A stretch of 64,000 nt of DNA from Siccirubricoccus deserti (GTDB lineage Bacteria; Pseudomonadota; Alphaproteobacteria; Acetobacterales; Acetobacteraceae): assembly GCF_014283215.1 (NCBI RefSeq), contig NZ_JACOMF010000007.1, forward strand, positions 1 to 64,000. Reading direction: 5' to 3'. A model generated the notes under the pieces. It made no database searches. It saw only the letters and a list, made by a program, of their open reading frames with translations, and was not told where the DNA came from. Below, in pieces: positions 15,590-24,927 of the stretch (its first letter is position 1; the number at the start of each line of letters is the position of its first letter). Both the position numbers and the translations under genes were made by a program.

Positions 15590-18070
15590 ATGCCGAGCCA
15601 GCAGCCCCCCGCGCCGGCGCCTGCCGAAGGTCACGGCGATTTCCTTGCCCATGGCGGCGCGACCGGCGCGCTGTTGCGGCAATACGACTGGAGCACATCG
15701 CCGCTCGGCCCGCCCTCCGGCTGGCCCGCCGCGCTCCGCACCGTGATCGACCTGATCCTCGACTCGCGTCAGCCGATGGTCGTCGCCTGGGGGCCGGAGC
15801 TCGGCATCCTCTACAACGACGCCTATGGGGAGGTGCTACGCGCCCGCCACCCACGGGCGCTGGGCCAGCCCTTCCAACAGGTCTGGTCCGAGATCTGGGA
15901 CGAGATCCTCCCGCTGATCCGACGCACGCTGGCCGGCAAAGCAACCCTGGCGGATAATCTCCTGCTGGCGACGGAGCGGAACGGCCGCCGGGAGGAGAGC
16001 TGGTACGATTTCTCCTTCAGCCCGCTACGCGACGCGGCCGGGCAGGTCATCGGCCTTTTCTGCGTCTGTGCCGAGACCACCTGGCGGGTGCTGGCCGACC
16101 GCGCCCGGGCCGAGACCGAGGCGGCGCTGCGGGAGAGCGAGAATCGCTTCCGGAGCCTGGCCGACGATGCGCCGGTGATGATCTGGACCACTGATGCCAC
16201 GGGCCACTGCATCTGGTTCAACCGTCGCTGGATCGAGTTCACCGGCCGGGACGCGCAGAATGACCTCGGCTTCGGCTGGCTCGCGGCGGCGCATCCCGAG
16301 GACCACGCGCGGGCCGAAAGCACCTTCATCGCCGCCAATGCCAGCGCCGCCGATTTCACCGTGGAATACCGGCTCCGCCACCGCCACGGGGACTGGCGCT
16401 GGGTGCTCGCCACCGCGGCGGCACGGCGCGGCCCGGGTGGCGAGTTCCTCGGCTACATCGGCTCGGTCATCGACATCTCGGAGCGGCATGCAGCGGAGGT
16501 GGCGGCGCACGCGCTGAACGACGCGCTCGAGGCGCGGGTCGCCGAACGCACCGAGGAACGCGACCGGCTCTGGCGTATCTCCCGCGACCTGATGGTGGTC
16601 GCCGACTTCGACGGCGGCGTTCGGGCGGTAAACCCGGCCTGGACCGCGGTGCTCGGTTGGACCAAGGCCGAGTTGCATCGCACCAACCTGTTCACCCTGC
16701 TGCATCCCGACGACCTTGGTCCTGCCAGGCAGGAGACGGCGCGGCTGGCGGCCGGGCATACCACGCGGCATTTCGAGACCCGCTGCCGCCACAAGGATGG
16801 CAACTGGCGCTGGATCTCCTGGATGGCGGCGGCGGAGGAAGGGCTGGTCCATGGCGTTGGCCGCGACGTAACCGCGGAGCGGGAGGCGACCGAGGCGCTG
16901 CGCGCCACCGAGGAGCAACTGCGGCAGGCGCAGAAAATGGAGGCGCTGGGCCAGCTGACCGGCGGCATCGCGCATGATTTCAACAACCTGCTAACCGGCA
17001 TCATCGGCTCGCTGACGCTGATGCAGCGCCGGGTGGCGGCGGGCCGCGCGGTCGAGGCGGAACGCTATGTGGAGGCGGCGACGCAATCGGCACGGCGGGC
17101 GGCGGCGTTGACCCAGCGGCTGCTGGCCTTCGCCCGCCGCCAGCCGCTCGACCCCAGGCCGGTCGATGCCGCCCGGCTGCTGGAGGACATGGCGGAGCTG
17201 CTGCGGCGGACCATCGGCCCCGCCATCGCGCTCGAGATCGGTGCCGAGCCGGGGATCTGGCCGATCCTCTGCGATCCCAGCCAGCTGGAGAATGTGGTCC
17301 TCAACCTGGCGATCAATGCGCGTGACGCCATGCCGGACGGTGGCCACCTCTGCATCGGCTTGCGCAATGCCAGCTTGCCGGCGGGAGGCGAGCTGGCAGC
17401 TGGCGACTACCTCTGCTTGGACGTCATCGATACCGGTGCGGGCATGACGCCGGCGGTGATGGCCCGCGCCTTCGACCCCTTCTTCACCACCAAGCCGATC
17501 GGCCAGGGCACTGGGCTCGGTCTCTCCATGGTCTATGGCTTCGCCCGGCAATCCGGCGGCGTGGTGCGGCTCCACTCCAGGCCGGAGAAAGGCACCACGG
17601 TGACGCTCCTCCTGCCGCGCCATCGCGGCGGCATGCCAGCCGAGCCGGCCCTCGCCACCGCCGGCGATGGCCAGTGCCACGCCCAGGGCAACGAGACCGT
17701 GCTGGTGGTGGAGGATGAGGCGGTGGTGCTCGACGTGCTGACTGAGGTGCTGCACGACCTCGGCTACCGCACGCTGCATGCGACCGACGGACCGGCCGGG
17801 CTGGAGATCCTGCGCGGCGCCGAGCGGCTCGACCTGCTGGTTACCGATGTCGGGCTGCCGGGCGGGATGAACGGGCGGCAGCTCGCCGACCAGGCCAGGC
17901 TGCTGCGGCCGGGGCTGAAGGTCCTGTTCGTCACCGGCTACGCCGAGGCGGCCACCCTCGGCACCGGCTCGCTGGAGCCGGGGATGGCGCTGCTGACCAA
18001 GCCCTTTTCGGTGGAGACGCTGGCGGAGCGGATCCGCGACATGGTCGGCGGCGCGACGCGCCCAGGCTAG
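15590..18070 (+). CDS. Hybrid PAS sensor histidine kinase with C-terminal receiver domain
   Basis: About 826 residues, with no membrane segments, so a cytosolic sensor. In order: an N-terminal PAS-like domain (LRQYDWSTSPLGPPSGWP, about residues 30-180), two further PAS/PAC domains (about 190-310 and 340-450), and HisKA with phospho-acceptor H462 (GGIAHDFNNLL). Then come the HATPase (NLAINARDAMPDGG; G2 box GTGLGLSMVYGF, about 570-690) and a receiver domain with phospho-acceptor D753 (LLVTDVGLPGG) and Lys in LLTKPF. Such hybrids pass phosphate to a separate phosphotransferase or regulator; none is adjacent. The start is uncertain: ATG 15533 or 15407 are possible, but homology begins just after 15590. 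Confidence 0.88.
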   Translation: MPSQQPPAPAPAEGHGDFLAHGGATGALLRQYDWSTSPLGPPSGWPAALRTVIDLILDSRQPMVVAWGPELGILYNDAYGEVLRARHPRALGQPFQQVWSEIWDEILPLIRRTLAGKATLADNLLLATERNGRREESWYDFSFSPLRDAAGQVIGLFCVCAETTWRVLADRARAETEAALRESENRFRSLADDAPVMIWTTDATGHCIWFNRRWIEFTGRDAQNDLGFGWLAAAHPEDHARAESTFIAANASAADFTVEYRLRHRHGDWRWVLATAAARRGPGGEFLGYIGSVIDISERHAAEVAAHALNDALEARVAERTEERDRLWRISRDLMVVADFDGGVRAVNPAWTAVLGWTKAELHRTNLFTLLHPDDLGPARQETARLAAGHTTRHFETRCRHKDGNWRWISWMAAAEEGLVHGVGRDVTAEREATEALRATEEQLRQAQKMEALGQLTGGIAHDFNNLLTGIIGSLTLMQRRVAAGRAVEAERYVEAATQSARRAAALTQRLLAFARRQPLDPRPVDAARLLEDMAELLRRTIGPAIALEIGAEPGIWPILCDPSQLENVVLNLAINARDAMPDGGHLCIGLRNASLPAGGELAAGDYLCLDVIDTGAGMTPAVMARAFDPFFTTKPIGQGTGLGLSMVYGFARQSGGVVRLHSRPEKGTTVTLLLPRHRGGMPAEPALATAGDGQCHAQGNETVLVVEDEAVVLDVLTEVLHDLGYRTLHATDGPAGLEILRGAERLDLLVTDVGLPGGMNGRQLADQARLLRPGLKVLFVTGYAEAATLGTGSLEPGMALLTKPFSVETLAERIRDMVGGATRPG

Positions 18071-18479
18071 CAACGGTCACGACCGGCGGCGAAGCAGGCG
18101 CCGGGCACCGATGCCGCCCGCCGCTGTGCCCGCAACGACGATGGCTAGGAAGGCAGGGGCCCTGCACCGGCTACCGCCCCACGTGCACAGGAGTCGCCCT
18201 CAGGGCTGCACAAGGCGTCAGCGATGAGCCCGGCCGCTATGATGCCAAGCCATCCCGGAACATGAAGGCGAGGCCGCCATGCGCGATCGTCGCGAGCAGG
18301 ACTAGGCACCAGGATCTTCAACATCGCTAGCCGCTCTGGCGCCGTTCCGAACTATGGGGCCATGGCTTCGTGGGACGCCACCCTTGCAGATGCTCGTGCG
18401 GTGCCGATGGCGGTCCCACCGCCGCGGCTCTGGCGTCTGGCGCGCTGGACGGCCACCTTGGGCTGCGGAGGGAATGACC
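18071..18479. other. Intergenic stretch without a supportable gene
   Basis: Roughly 400 bp between the hybrid kinase and the nitronate monooxygenase. Short frames occur (for example an 8-codon one at 18280) but none has convincing coding character. A minus-strand frame near 18075-18150 gives a hydrophobic stretch ending in arginines but lacks a start codon. GGAGGG at 18467-18472 serves the next gene. No member of the R1 or R2 repeats is present. Confidence 0.4.
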
Positions 18480-19547
18480 ATGACCGATGCCCGTAGCCGT
18501 GCCGCCGCCTTCTGCTCCCGCCATGACCTGCGCGTCCCGATCCTGCAGGCGCCGATGGCCGGAGCCTGCCCGCCGCCGCTTGCCGCCGCGGTTGCTTCGG
18601 CCGGCGGCATGGGCGGCTTCGGCGCGCTGATGAGCAGCCCGGCGGCCATGGCCGACTGGGTCGCCAGCTTCCGCAGCCGCAGCAACGGCGCCTTCCAGAT
18701 CAACCTCTGGATTCCCGACCCCGCCCCGGTCCGCGACGCGGCGCATGAGGCACGGGTGCGGGAGAGGCTGGAGCGGCTGGCCGGCATCGCCGTGCCGGAC
18801 CCCGGCCCCGGCCCCTTCGTCCAGGATTTCGCCGCCCAGCTGGAGGCACTGCTGACAGCGGGGCCGGTGGTCGCCTCCTGCATCATGGGGGTCCTCCCGC
18901 CGGAGGTCGCGGCGCGCCTGGCCGAGCGCGGCATCGCTTGGTTCGCCAATGCGACCACGGTCGCCGAAGCCCGCGCCGCCGAGGCTGCCGGCGCCGCGGC
19001 GGTGGTGGCACAGGGTGCCGAGGCCGGCGGGCACCGTGGCAGCTTCGACCCTGGTGCGGCCGAAGCCGGGCTCAATGGGCTGTTCGCGCTGCTGCCGCAG
19101 GTCGTGGATGCGGTGGGCATTCCGGTGATCGCGGCCGGCGGCATCATGGACGGCCGGGGGATTGCCGCGGCGCTGACCCTCGGCGCCAGCGCGGTCCAAC
19201 TCGGCACCGCCTTCCTCCGCTGCCCGGAGACCGGGCTGCACCCGGCCTGGGCGGCGGCGCTGGCTGTTGCGAAGCCGGAGGATACCGTGCTGACCCGCGC
19301 CTTCTCCGGCCGGCTGGCCCGCGGCATTCGCAATGCGGTCACCGAGGCCTTCGCCGGGGACCTCCGCCCGGCCCCCTATCCGGTGCAGCGCGCGATGATG
19401 GCGCCGGTGCGGGCGGCGGCCGAGGCGGCCGGCGACGCCTCCCGCATGCAGACATGGGCCGGCCAGGGCGCCGCCCTCGGAACGGCGGAGCCGGCGGGGG
19501 CACTGGTGCAGCGGCTGTGGGCGGAGGCGCAGGCGCTGCTGCCGTAG
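18480..19547 (+). CDS. Nitronate monooxygenase (2-nitropropane dioxygenase family)
   Basis: A 355-residue FMN-dependent TIM-barrel enzyme oxidising alkyl nitronates such as propionate 3-nitronate. The N-terminal [10 protein letters not shown] binds FMN. The motif [13 protein letters not shown] carries the conserved His of class I enzymes, and [17 protein letters not shown] then [12 protein letters not shown] form the phosphate-binding end of the barrel. Two in-frame ATGs, 18474 and 18480, follow GGAGGG; spacing favours 18480. It ends 32 bp from a convergent gene, with a hairpin between. Confidence 0.9.
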   Translation: MTDARSRAAAFCSRHDLRVPILQAPMAGACPPPLAAAVASAGGMGGFGALMSSPAAMADWVASFRSRSNGAFQINLWIPDPAPVRDAAHEARVRERLERLAGIAVPDPGPGPFVQDFAAQLEALLTAGPVVASCIMGVLPPEVAARLAERGIAWFANATTVAEARAAEAAGAAAVVAQGAEAGGHRGSFDPGAAEAGLNGLFALLPQVVDAVGIPVIAAGGIMDGRGIAAALTLGASAVQLGTAFLRCPETGLHPAWAAALAVAKPEDTVLTRAFSGRLARGIRNAVTEAFAGDLRPAPYPVQRAMMAPVRAAAEAAGDASRMQTWAGQGAALGTAEPAGALVQRLWAEAQALLP

Positions 19548-19555
19548 GGTCGTGA

Positions 19556-19575
19556 AGGGCCGGGCTCCCGGCCCT
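19556..19575. terminator. Bidirectional hairpin between convergent genes
   Basis: Perfect 9-bp stem AGGGCCGGG/CCCGGCCCT with a minimal CT loop. It sits exactly between the stop of the nitronate monooxygenase (19547) and the stop of the convergent Bug receptor (19579). It lacks a clear T-run. Confidence 0.6.
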
Positions 19576-19578
19576 GCC

Positions 19579-20526
19579 CTACTCCGCCGTGATGCCCGCC
19601 GCCTGCACCACCTCGCGCTGCCGCGCCAATTCGCTGCGGGTATGGTCGGCAAGCTCCTCGGGCGTGCCGCCCATCACCTCCAGCCCCTGCCGCTCCAACT
19701 CCGCCCGGGTCGCCGGGTCGGTCAGCGCCACATTCACCAGCGCATTCAGCCGGCCGATGACCGGCGCCGGCGTCCCGGCCGGGGCAAAGACGCCCCACCA
19801 CCCCTCCACCACCGCGCCGGGCAGCCCGGCCTCGATCAGCGTCGGCACCTCGGGAAAGAGGAAATGCCGTGCCTTGCCAGTCACCGCGAGGGGGCGGATC
19901 GCACCGCTGCGGATGTGCGGCAGGAAGCCGAGCGGGTGGTAGACCATGGCATCGAGCGTACCGTTCAACAGGTCGGCGATCGCCCGCGCGCCGTCGCGGT
20001 AGGGCACATGGGTCAGCGTGACACCGCTGCGCAGCGCGATCAGCGCCTGGGTAAGGTGGCCGGTGGTGCCGGTACCGGCGGTCCCCACTGAAAGCGTCTG
20101 CCTGCGACCGAGTGCCAGGAACTCCGCGTCATCCCCCGCCCCGAGTTGCGGCCGCGCACCGAGCACCACGCTGGTGCGGGCGAAGCTGGCGACCGGCGCG
20201 AAATCGCGCAACGGGTCGTAGGGGATGCCCGGCATGATGATCGGGTTGGTCGCCATGGTGCCGCTGGTGCCGAACAGCAGGGTATGGCCATCCGCCGCCG
20301 CCTGGGCGACCGCCGCGCTGCCGACCGTGCCGCCGGCGCCGGCCCGGTTGTCCACCACCACCGGCTGGCCGACGCCGCGAGAGATGGCGGTGGCGGCGAT
20401 GCGGCCGAGGATGTCGGTGGTGGTGCCGGCGGCGAAGGGCACGATCATCCGCAGCGGCCGGTCCGGCCATTCGGCGGCACGGGCCGGCAGCGCGGCGAGG
20501 CTCGCCAACATGGTACGACGCAGCAT
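19579..20526 (-). CDS. Bug-family tripartite tricarboxylate transporter substrate-binding protein
   Basis: A 315-residue periplasmic solute receptor of the Bug (TctC) family. It has a signal peptide (MLRRTMLASLAALPARA), then the family opener WPDRPLRMIVPFAAGTTTDI. VVVDNRAGAGGTVG and LTHVPYRDGARAIADLLNG are conserved pocket motifs. These receptors bind small carboxylates or aromatic acids for TctAB permeases, but many are orphans. No tctAB genes are nearby, so this is an orphan receptor. ATG 20526. Confidence 0.92.
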   Translation of the reverse strand: MLRRTMLASLAALPARAAEWPDRPLRMIVPFAAGTTTDILGRIAATAISRGVGQPVVVDNRAGAGGTVGSAAVAQAAADGHTLLFGTSGTMATNPIIMPGIPYDPLRDFAPVASFARTSVVLGARPQLGAGDDAEFLALGRRQTLSVGTAGTGTTGHLTQALIALRSGVTLTHVPYRDGARAIADLLNGTLDAMVYHPLGFLPHIRSGAIRPLAVTGKARHFLFPEVPTLIEAGLPGAVVEGWWGVFAPAGTPAPVIGRLNALVNVALTDPATRAELERQGLEVMGGTPEELADHTRSELARQREVVQAAGITAE

Positions 20527-20603
20527 GGCGCAGGATCCTCCCCGTTGGCCGGCGCCGCCGGTGCAGCGGTGCGACTTGGCACGGCCTGACGCTTCCCGGC
20601 GGC

Positions 20604-21248
20604 TCAGGCCGCAGGGTCGCGCCCGGCCGCGGGTGAGGTCACCAGCAGGACACTCATCCCGGAGGCACTCTCCGGCGGGTCGGGCAGAATGTCACGCAGC
20701 TTCGGCAGGAGTGCTTGGGTGAAGTGGCTGGCCCAGGCGTTTGCCGCCTCGGCGTTCTGCCAGAAGGAGATGGCGGCGCCGCGGGTGGGGTCCTGGTCGG
20801 ACATCAGGTTGACGAAGCCGCGGAAGCCGGCCTGCCCCCGCATAACCGGCAGGATGTCCTGGTCGACCCGTCGCCTCATCTCCTCGATCGAGCCCCGGCG
20901 CCCGGTGTAGCGGTTCACCCTGGCGAAAACCTTGTCCGTCGCACCGCTGCGCAGCTGCGTCAGATCGTGGTTTGCCGACCCGCCCTGCATGATCTCGGGC
21001 GGGCTCCGTATCCATCCACTGAGATTGGCCTGCACCCAGGCACGGACCTTGTCGTAGGCGGCGTTCGCTGCCTCCCGGGTGTCGAACAGGCTGATGGAAT
21101 GAAGGTCGGCATCATCACCCGTGATGACGCAGTAGGCGGCGAAGCCGTCTGACTGCCTGAGGATGGGAAGCAGGCCCTGGATTGCCTTCGGGACCATCTG
21201 CTCGGCCGTTGCGCCAATCCCGCGATACCGCCGTATCGATACGTACAT
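20604..21248 (-). CDS. Tandem ABM-like (dimeric alpha-beta barrel) domain protein
   Basis: A 214-residue protein made of two related halves. Residues about 1-95 (MYVSIRRYRGIGATAEQMV...ISLFDTREAANAA) and about 108-200 (VFARVNRYTGRRGSIEEMRRRV...ISFWQNAEAANAWA) each have the strand-helix pattern of antibiotic-biosynthesis-monooxygenase-like ferredoxin folds. The shared order Y(R/T)G, long helix, GF, then an aspartate-rich loop and (S/F)(D/W) suggests internal duplication. No catalytic residue is assignable. It lies 77 bp upstream of the Bug receptor on the same strand. The function is unknown. Confidence 0.78.
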   Translation of the reverse strand: MYVSIRRYRGIGATAEQMVPKAIQGLLPILRQSDGFAAYCVITGDDADLHSISLFDTREAANAAYDKVRAWVQANLSGWIRSPPEIMQGGSANHDLTQLRSGATDKVFARVNRYTGRRGSIEEMRRRVDQDILPVMRGQAGFRGFVNLMSDQDPTRGAAISFWQNAEAANAWASHFTQALLPKLRDILPDPPESASGMSVLLVTSPAAGRDPAA

Positions 21249-21270
21249 GGCGATCTCCTCCCTGAAGACC

Positions 21271-21311
21271 TACAGCGGATTGCGTTCACGCCGCTCCACG
21301 ATCCGCTCCGG
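21271..21311 (+). repeat. Dispersed repeat R1, copy D (partial)
   Basis: It reads TACAGCGGATTGCGTTCACG and then CACGATCCGCTCCGGG. It matches the non-hairpin half of copy A (read on the minus strand), without the stem-loop. It lies upstream of the tandem ABM gene. Confidence 0.65.
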
Positions 21312-21480
21312 GCAGCAAACCGTGCTCCGCATCAGGCATCATGATCAAGGATATTGGGCTGTGGTGGATGAGCGCTGCAGCGCGTGCCTGATGGAGCGCC
21401 TCCGCTACTTCCTGTGCGTGGCTGGTGTCTTGCCCAGGTCTCGTTTCAGCGATCTGGTGGGGAAGGACGGCAGGCGCGGT

Positions 21481-22140
21481 TCAGGGTGCGGGATCCGCCG
21501 AGACATAACGGTCAAGCGCCTCGGTCGGCACGCCGGCGCGCAGAGGCACGCAGGCTGCCGGGGGCGTGGCGAGGAACTCCACCCCGAGGTCCTGCCAACG
21601 CCCCAGCACCCGGTCCAGATGCCGCATCGCCCCGTTCGGCAGGTCATGCAGCACCATCAGCAGCGGCCCGGTTGCCGCCGCATGCTGGGCGAAAGCGGTC
21701 GCCGGCCAGTCATCCGGCGCGGCGAAGTCGCGCGGCACGGCGTTCCACAGCACCACCGTATGGCCACCCGCCCGCAGGTGCCGCACCGCACTGGCGTTCA
21801 GCAGATGCGGCCCGAGTTCACCGCCGCCGCCATTCGGCCGGAACAGGCGCTCCGGCTCGCGCAGCCTGCCGAGCAGCGCATCGGTCTTGGCGATCTCCGC
21901 CACCGCCTCGGCGCCGCCGCGGCGTCCGAGCGGCACCCCATGGGTCAGGGTGTGGTTGCCGACCGGATGCCCCTCCGCCCTGGCGCGCTCCGCCAGCGCC
22001 CGCCGGGCCGGGTCGCGCAATTTCTCTCCCACCACGAAGAAGATCGCCGGAATGCGGCGGCGGGCCAGCACATCGAGCACGAAGGGAGTCGCCTCCGGCT
22101 CCGGCCCGTTGTCGAAGCTAAGGCAGATGGGGCTGGGCAC
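21481..22140 (-). CDS. Polysaccharide deacetylase (NodB-homology) family protein
   Basis: A 219-residue single-domain carbohydrate esterase 4-like protein without a signal peptide. Motif 1 reads SFDNGPE (residues 8-14), with Asn replacing the second Asp of the usual FDDGP. Motif 2, GNHTLTHG, supplies the two metal-binding His. Motif 3 is FRPNGG and the C-terminal His is in VLHDLPNG. The Asp-to-Asn change removes a usual metal ligand or base neighbour, so activity or substrate may differ. The start is GTG 22140. The gene lies 82 bp downstream of the purine permease. Confidence 0.85.
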   Translation of the reverse strand: MPSPICLSFDNGPEPEATPFVLDVLARRRIPAIFFVVGEKLRDPARRALAERARAEGHPVGNHTLTHGVPLGRRGGAEAVAEIAKTDALLGRLREPERLFRPNGGGGELGPHLLNASAVRHLRAGGHTVVLWNAVPRDFAAPDDWPATAFAQHAAATGPLLMVLHDLPNGAMRHLDRVLGRWQDLGVEFLATPPAACVPLRAGVPTEALDRYVSADPAP

Positions 22141-22222
22141 GGCGGCGTCCTCGCGCGGAACGGCGAGGATGCGTCCGCCCCGCCGCCTGGGGCAAGGCCC
22201 GGCGGCACAGGGGCCGCCGGCG

Positions 22223-23563
22223 TCAGCCCAGGATGAGCTTCACCAGGCACAGCCCGGCCAGCAGCCAGACTGCGGCGGTGACCTCGCGCGCCCGCCCGGC
22301 CGCCGTCTTCAGCATCGCATAGGTGATGAAGCCGAGGCCGATGCCGGTGGCGATGGAGAAGGTGAAGGGCGTCGCCAGGGTGGTGATCACCGCGGGCACG
22401 TATTCGGTCGGGTCCTCCCACCCCAACTCGCGCAGCGCCTGGACCATCAGACAGGCGACGAAGACCAGCGCCGGAGCGGTGGCGAAGCCGGGAACGCCGG
22501 TGGCGAGCGGCGAGAGGAACAGCGTCACCAGAAACAGCACCGCGACGGTGACCGCGTTCAGCCCGGTGCGCCCGCCGGCCTGCACGCCGGAGGCGCTCTC
22601 CATGTAGCTGACCGTGGTGGAGGTGCCGAGCACCGCGCCGATCACCGCGCCGCCGCTGTCCGCCAGCAACGCCGGCCCGAGGTTGGGCACGGTGCCGTCC
22701 TTGCGCATCAGCCCGGCGCGGCGGGTGGTGGCGATCAGCGTCCCGGTGTTGTCCAGCAGGTCGACTAGGAAGAAGCTGAAGACGATGCCGGTGATGCCGA
22801 TACCCAGGGCGCCGGCGATGTCGAGGTGCAGGAAGGTGGGTGCCAGCGACGGCGGCAGGCTGACCACTCCGCCGATCTCGGTCAATCCGAAGGGCACGCC
22901 GAGCGCCGCGGTGATCAGGATGCCGAGCACGATGGCCCCCGGCACCCGCCACACCGTGAAGATGCCGATCAGCAGGAAGCCGACGGCGCCAAGCAGGGTC
23001 GCCGGCTCACGCAAATCGCCGATCCCGAGCAGGGTGGCCGGGTTGTCGATCACCAGCCCCATGGTCTTGAGGCCGATCAGGCCGAGGAAACAGCCGATGC
23101 CGGCGGCGATGCCGAGCTTCAGGCTGAGCGGGATGCCGTTGATCAGCCATTCCCGCATCTCCAGCACCGACACCAGCATGAACAGCAGCCCGGAGAGGAA
23201 CACCGCCCCCAGCGCCACCTGCCACGGCACCCCCATGCCGAGCACCACGGCATAGGCGAAATAGGCGTTCAGTCCCATCCCCGGCGCCAGGGCAATGGGG
23301 AAATTCGCCAGCAGCCCCATCAGCGCCGAGCCGATGGCGGCGGCCAGGCAGGTGGCGACGAAGGCGGCACCCTGGTCGACCCCCGCCTGCGCCAGGACCG
23401 CCGGGTTGATGATGACGACATAGACCATGGTCAGGAAGGTGGTGACGCCGGCCAGCCCCTCGGTGCGCAGGTTCGTCCTGCGTTCCGTGAGATGGAAGAA
23501 CCGGTCCATCCGCCGCTGCCACCTGCCGCCGAACCGCCGAGCGGCCGCCGTCGCCCGCTGCAT
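22223..23563 (-). CDS. NCS2-family purine permease (AzgA/PbuG-like)
   Basis: A 446-residue multi-helix permease of the AzgA branch, which takes up guanine, hypoxanthine or adenine with protons. Visible are RTEGLAGVTTFLTMVYVVIINP, the signature GMGLNAYFAY, and the second-half LADSGGAVIGAVLGTSTTVSYMESASGV. ATG 23563 directly abuts the PhaZ stop (TGAATG), arguing for coupling. Internal ATG 23509 (MDRFFHLTER) matches the usual family start and is a good alternative. Confidence 0.9.
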   Translation of the reverse strand: MQRATAAARRFGGRWQRRMDRFFHLTERRTNLRTEGLAGVTTFLTMVYVVIINPAVLAQAGVDQGAAFVATCLAAAIGSALMGLLANFPIALAPGMGLNAYFAYAVVLGMGVPWQVALGAVFLSGLLFMLVSVLEMREWLINGIPLSLKLGIAAGIGCFLGLIGLKTMGLVIDNPATLLGIGDLREPATLLGAVGFLLIGIFTVWRVPGAIVLGILITAALGVPFGLTEIGGVVSLPPSLAPTFLHLDIAGALGIGITGIVFSFFLVDLLDNTGTLIATTRRAGLMRKDGTVPNLGPALLADSGGAVIGAVLGTSTTVSYMESASGVQAGGRTGLNAVTVAVLFLVTLFLSPLATGVPGFATAPALVFVACLMVQALRELGWEDPTEYVPAVITTLATPFTFSIATGIGLGFITYAMLKTAAGRAREVTAAVWLLAGLCLVKLILG

Positions 23564-24790
23564 TCAGAGGGCGTCCGAATAGGACTGGATCATCTCCCGC
23601 ACCCGCGGATAGATCTCCTGCGCCCAGCGCCGGCCGCTGAATACGCCGTAATGGCCGACGCCGGTCTGCAGGTGGTGACGCTTCATCGTCACCGGCACGC
23701 CGCGGCAGAGGTCGAGCGCCGCCATGGTCTGGCCCACCGCGCAGATATCGTCCTTCTCGCCTTCCACCGTCATCACCGCGGTGCGGCGGATCGCCTCCGG
23801 CCGCACGCGGCGGCCACGCCATTCCAGGGTGCCGAGCGGCAGCGCATGCTGCTGGAACACGGTGCCGACGGTCTCCAGGTAGAACTCGGCCGGCAGGTCC
23901 ATGACGGCCAGGTACTCGTCGTAGAAGCGGCGGTGCTGCCCGGCCTTGGCCAGGTCGCCATCGAGCAGGTGGAGGAACTGGTCCTGGTACGCCTTGGCAT
24001 GCCGGCCGAGGTTCATCGACATGAAGGCCGTCAGCTGCAGCGCACCGGGGTAGACCCGCCGGCCGCCGCCCTTGTGCCGCCAGGGCACCTTGGCGACCAG
24101 GTTGCGCTCGAACCAGTCGATCGATTTGCTGTTGGCCAGCTCGTTCACCTTGGTCGGCTTGATGCGGGTGTCGATCGGCCCGGCCATCAGGGTCATGGTC
24201 CGCGGCGTCGCGCAATCGCGCTCCTCGGCCATCAGCGCGACCGCCGAGAGCACCGAGACCACCGGCTGGCACACCGCCAGCACATGGCTGCCGGGACCGA
24301 TGGCGCGCAGGAACTCCATGATGTGGGCGGTGAACTCATCGAGGCCGAAGCGCCCCTCGGCCACCGGGATGTCACGGGCGTTGTGCCAATCGGTGATGTA
24401 GACGTCGTGGTCCTGCAGCAGCACCTGCACGGTGTTGCGCAGCAGGGTGGCGAAATGCCCGGACATCGGCGCCACCACCAGCACCCGCGGCAGCCTCACC
24501 TCAATGGCCTTGCGGAAATGCAGCAGGCTGGCGAAGGGCGTCGCCTGCACCACCTCCTCGGTGACCGCGACCACGCGGTTGCCGACCCGCACCGCGTCGA
24601 TGCCGAACGCCGGCCGGGTATGGGTGACTGCGTAATCGGCGAAGACCTCAAGCGCGGCGCGGGTGGCGTGGAGCGGGAAGAAGGCGGGATGCGCGCTGTC
24701 CATCGTCGAGAGGATGCCGCCCCAGCCGCGCGCCAGCCGTCGCATCGGCGTGAGCAGGTCCTGCCGGGCCTGGTAAAGATGGTAGATCAT
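23564..24790 (-). CDS. phaZ: Intracellular polyhydroxyalkanoate (PHB) depolymerase
   Basis: A 408-residue alpha/beta hydrolase that releases hydroxyacyl units from stored PHB granules. The nucleophile box is AVCQPVV with C174 in place of Ser, as in intracellular PhaZ enzymes. The Asp in TVEGEKDDICAV and the His in TGVGHYGVFSGRRW complete a triad. ATG 24790 (MIYHLYQARQDLLTP) is the family start; the frame is open to 24868 without homology. It is divergent from the GST gene. Its partner, a phasin, is 8 kb away. Confidence 0.93.
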   Translation of the reverse strand: MIYHLYQARQDLLTPMRRLARGWGGILSTMDSAHPAFFPLHATRAALEVFADYAVTHTRPAFGIDAVRVGNRVVAVTEEVVQATPFASLLHFRKAIEVRLPRVLVVAPMSGHFATLLRNTVQVLLQDHDVYITDWHNARDIPVAEGRFGLDEFTAHIMEFLRAIGPGSHVLAVCQPVVSVLSAVALMAEERDCATPRTMTLMAGPIDTRIKPTKVNELANSKSIDWFERNLVAKVPWRHKGGGRRVYPGALQLTAFMSMNLGRHAKAYQDQFLHLLDGDLAKAGQHRRFYDEYLAVMDLPAEFYLETVGTVFQQHALPLGTLEWRGRRVRPEAIRRTAVMTVEGEKDDICAVGQTMAALDLCRGVPVTMKRHHLQTGVGHYGVFSGRRWAQEIYPRVREMIQSYSDAL

Positions 24791-24927
24791 AGGCAGGCGG
24801 GTACTCCGGGGGCGGCGGACGACAGGGTGCAGCATGGCAGCGTCCCTATCGTGGCAGTGATGTACCATTTCGCAACAGCGAAGGCGCTGCTAGTCTCGAT
24901 CCACGCCGCCAAGCCGAGGAGACAGCG

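Noticed and set aside
18075-18160. Small hydrophobic minus-strand frame ending in an Arg-rich tail
   Set aside because: No ATG, GTG or TTG start before an upstream stop, and no ribosome-binding site.
18230-18310. Small gene with leader-like features (ATG near 18280, purine-rich upstream)
   Set aside because: Only 8 codons long, with no recognisable product; I could not tell it from chance.
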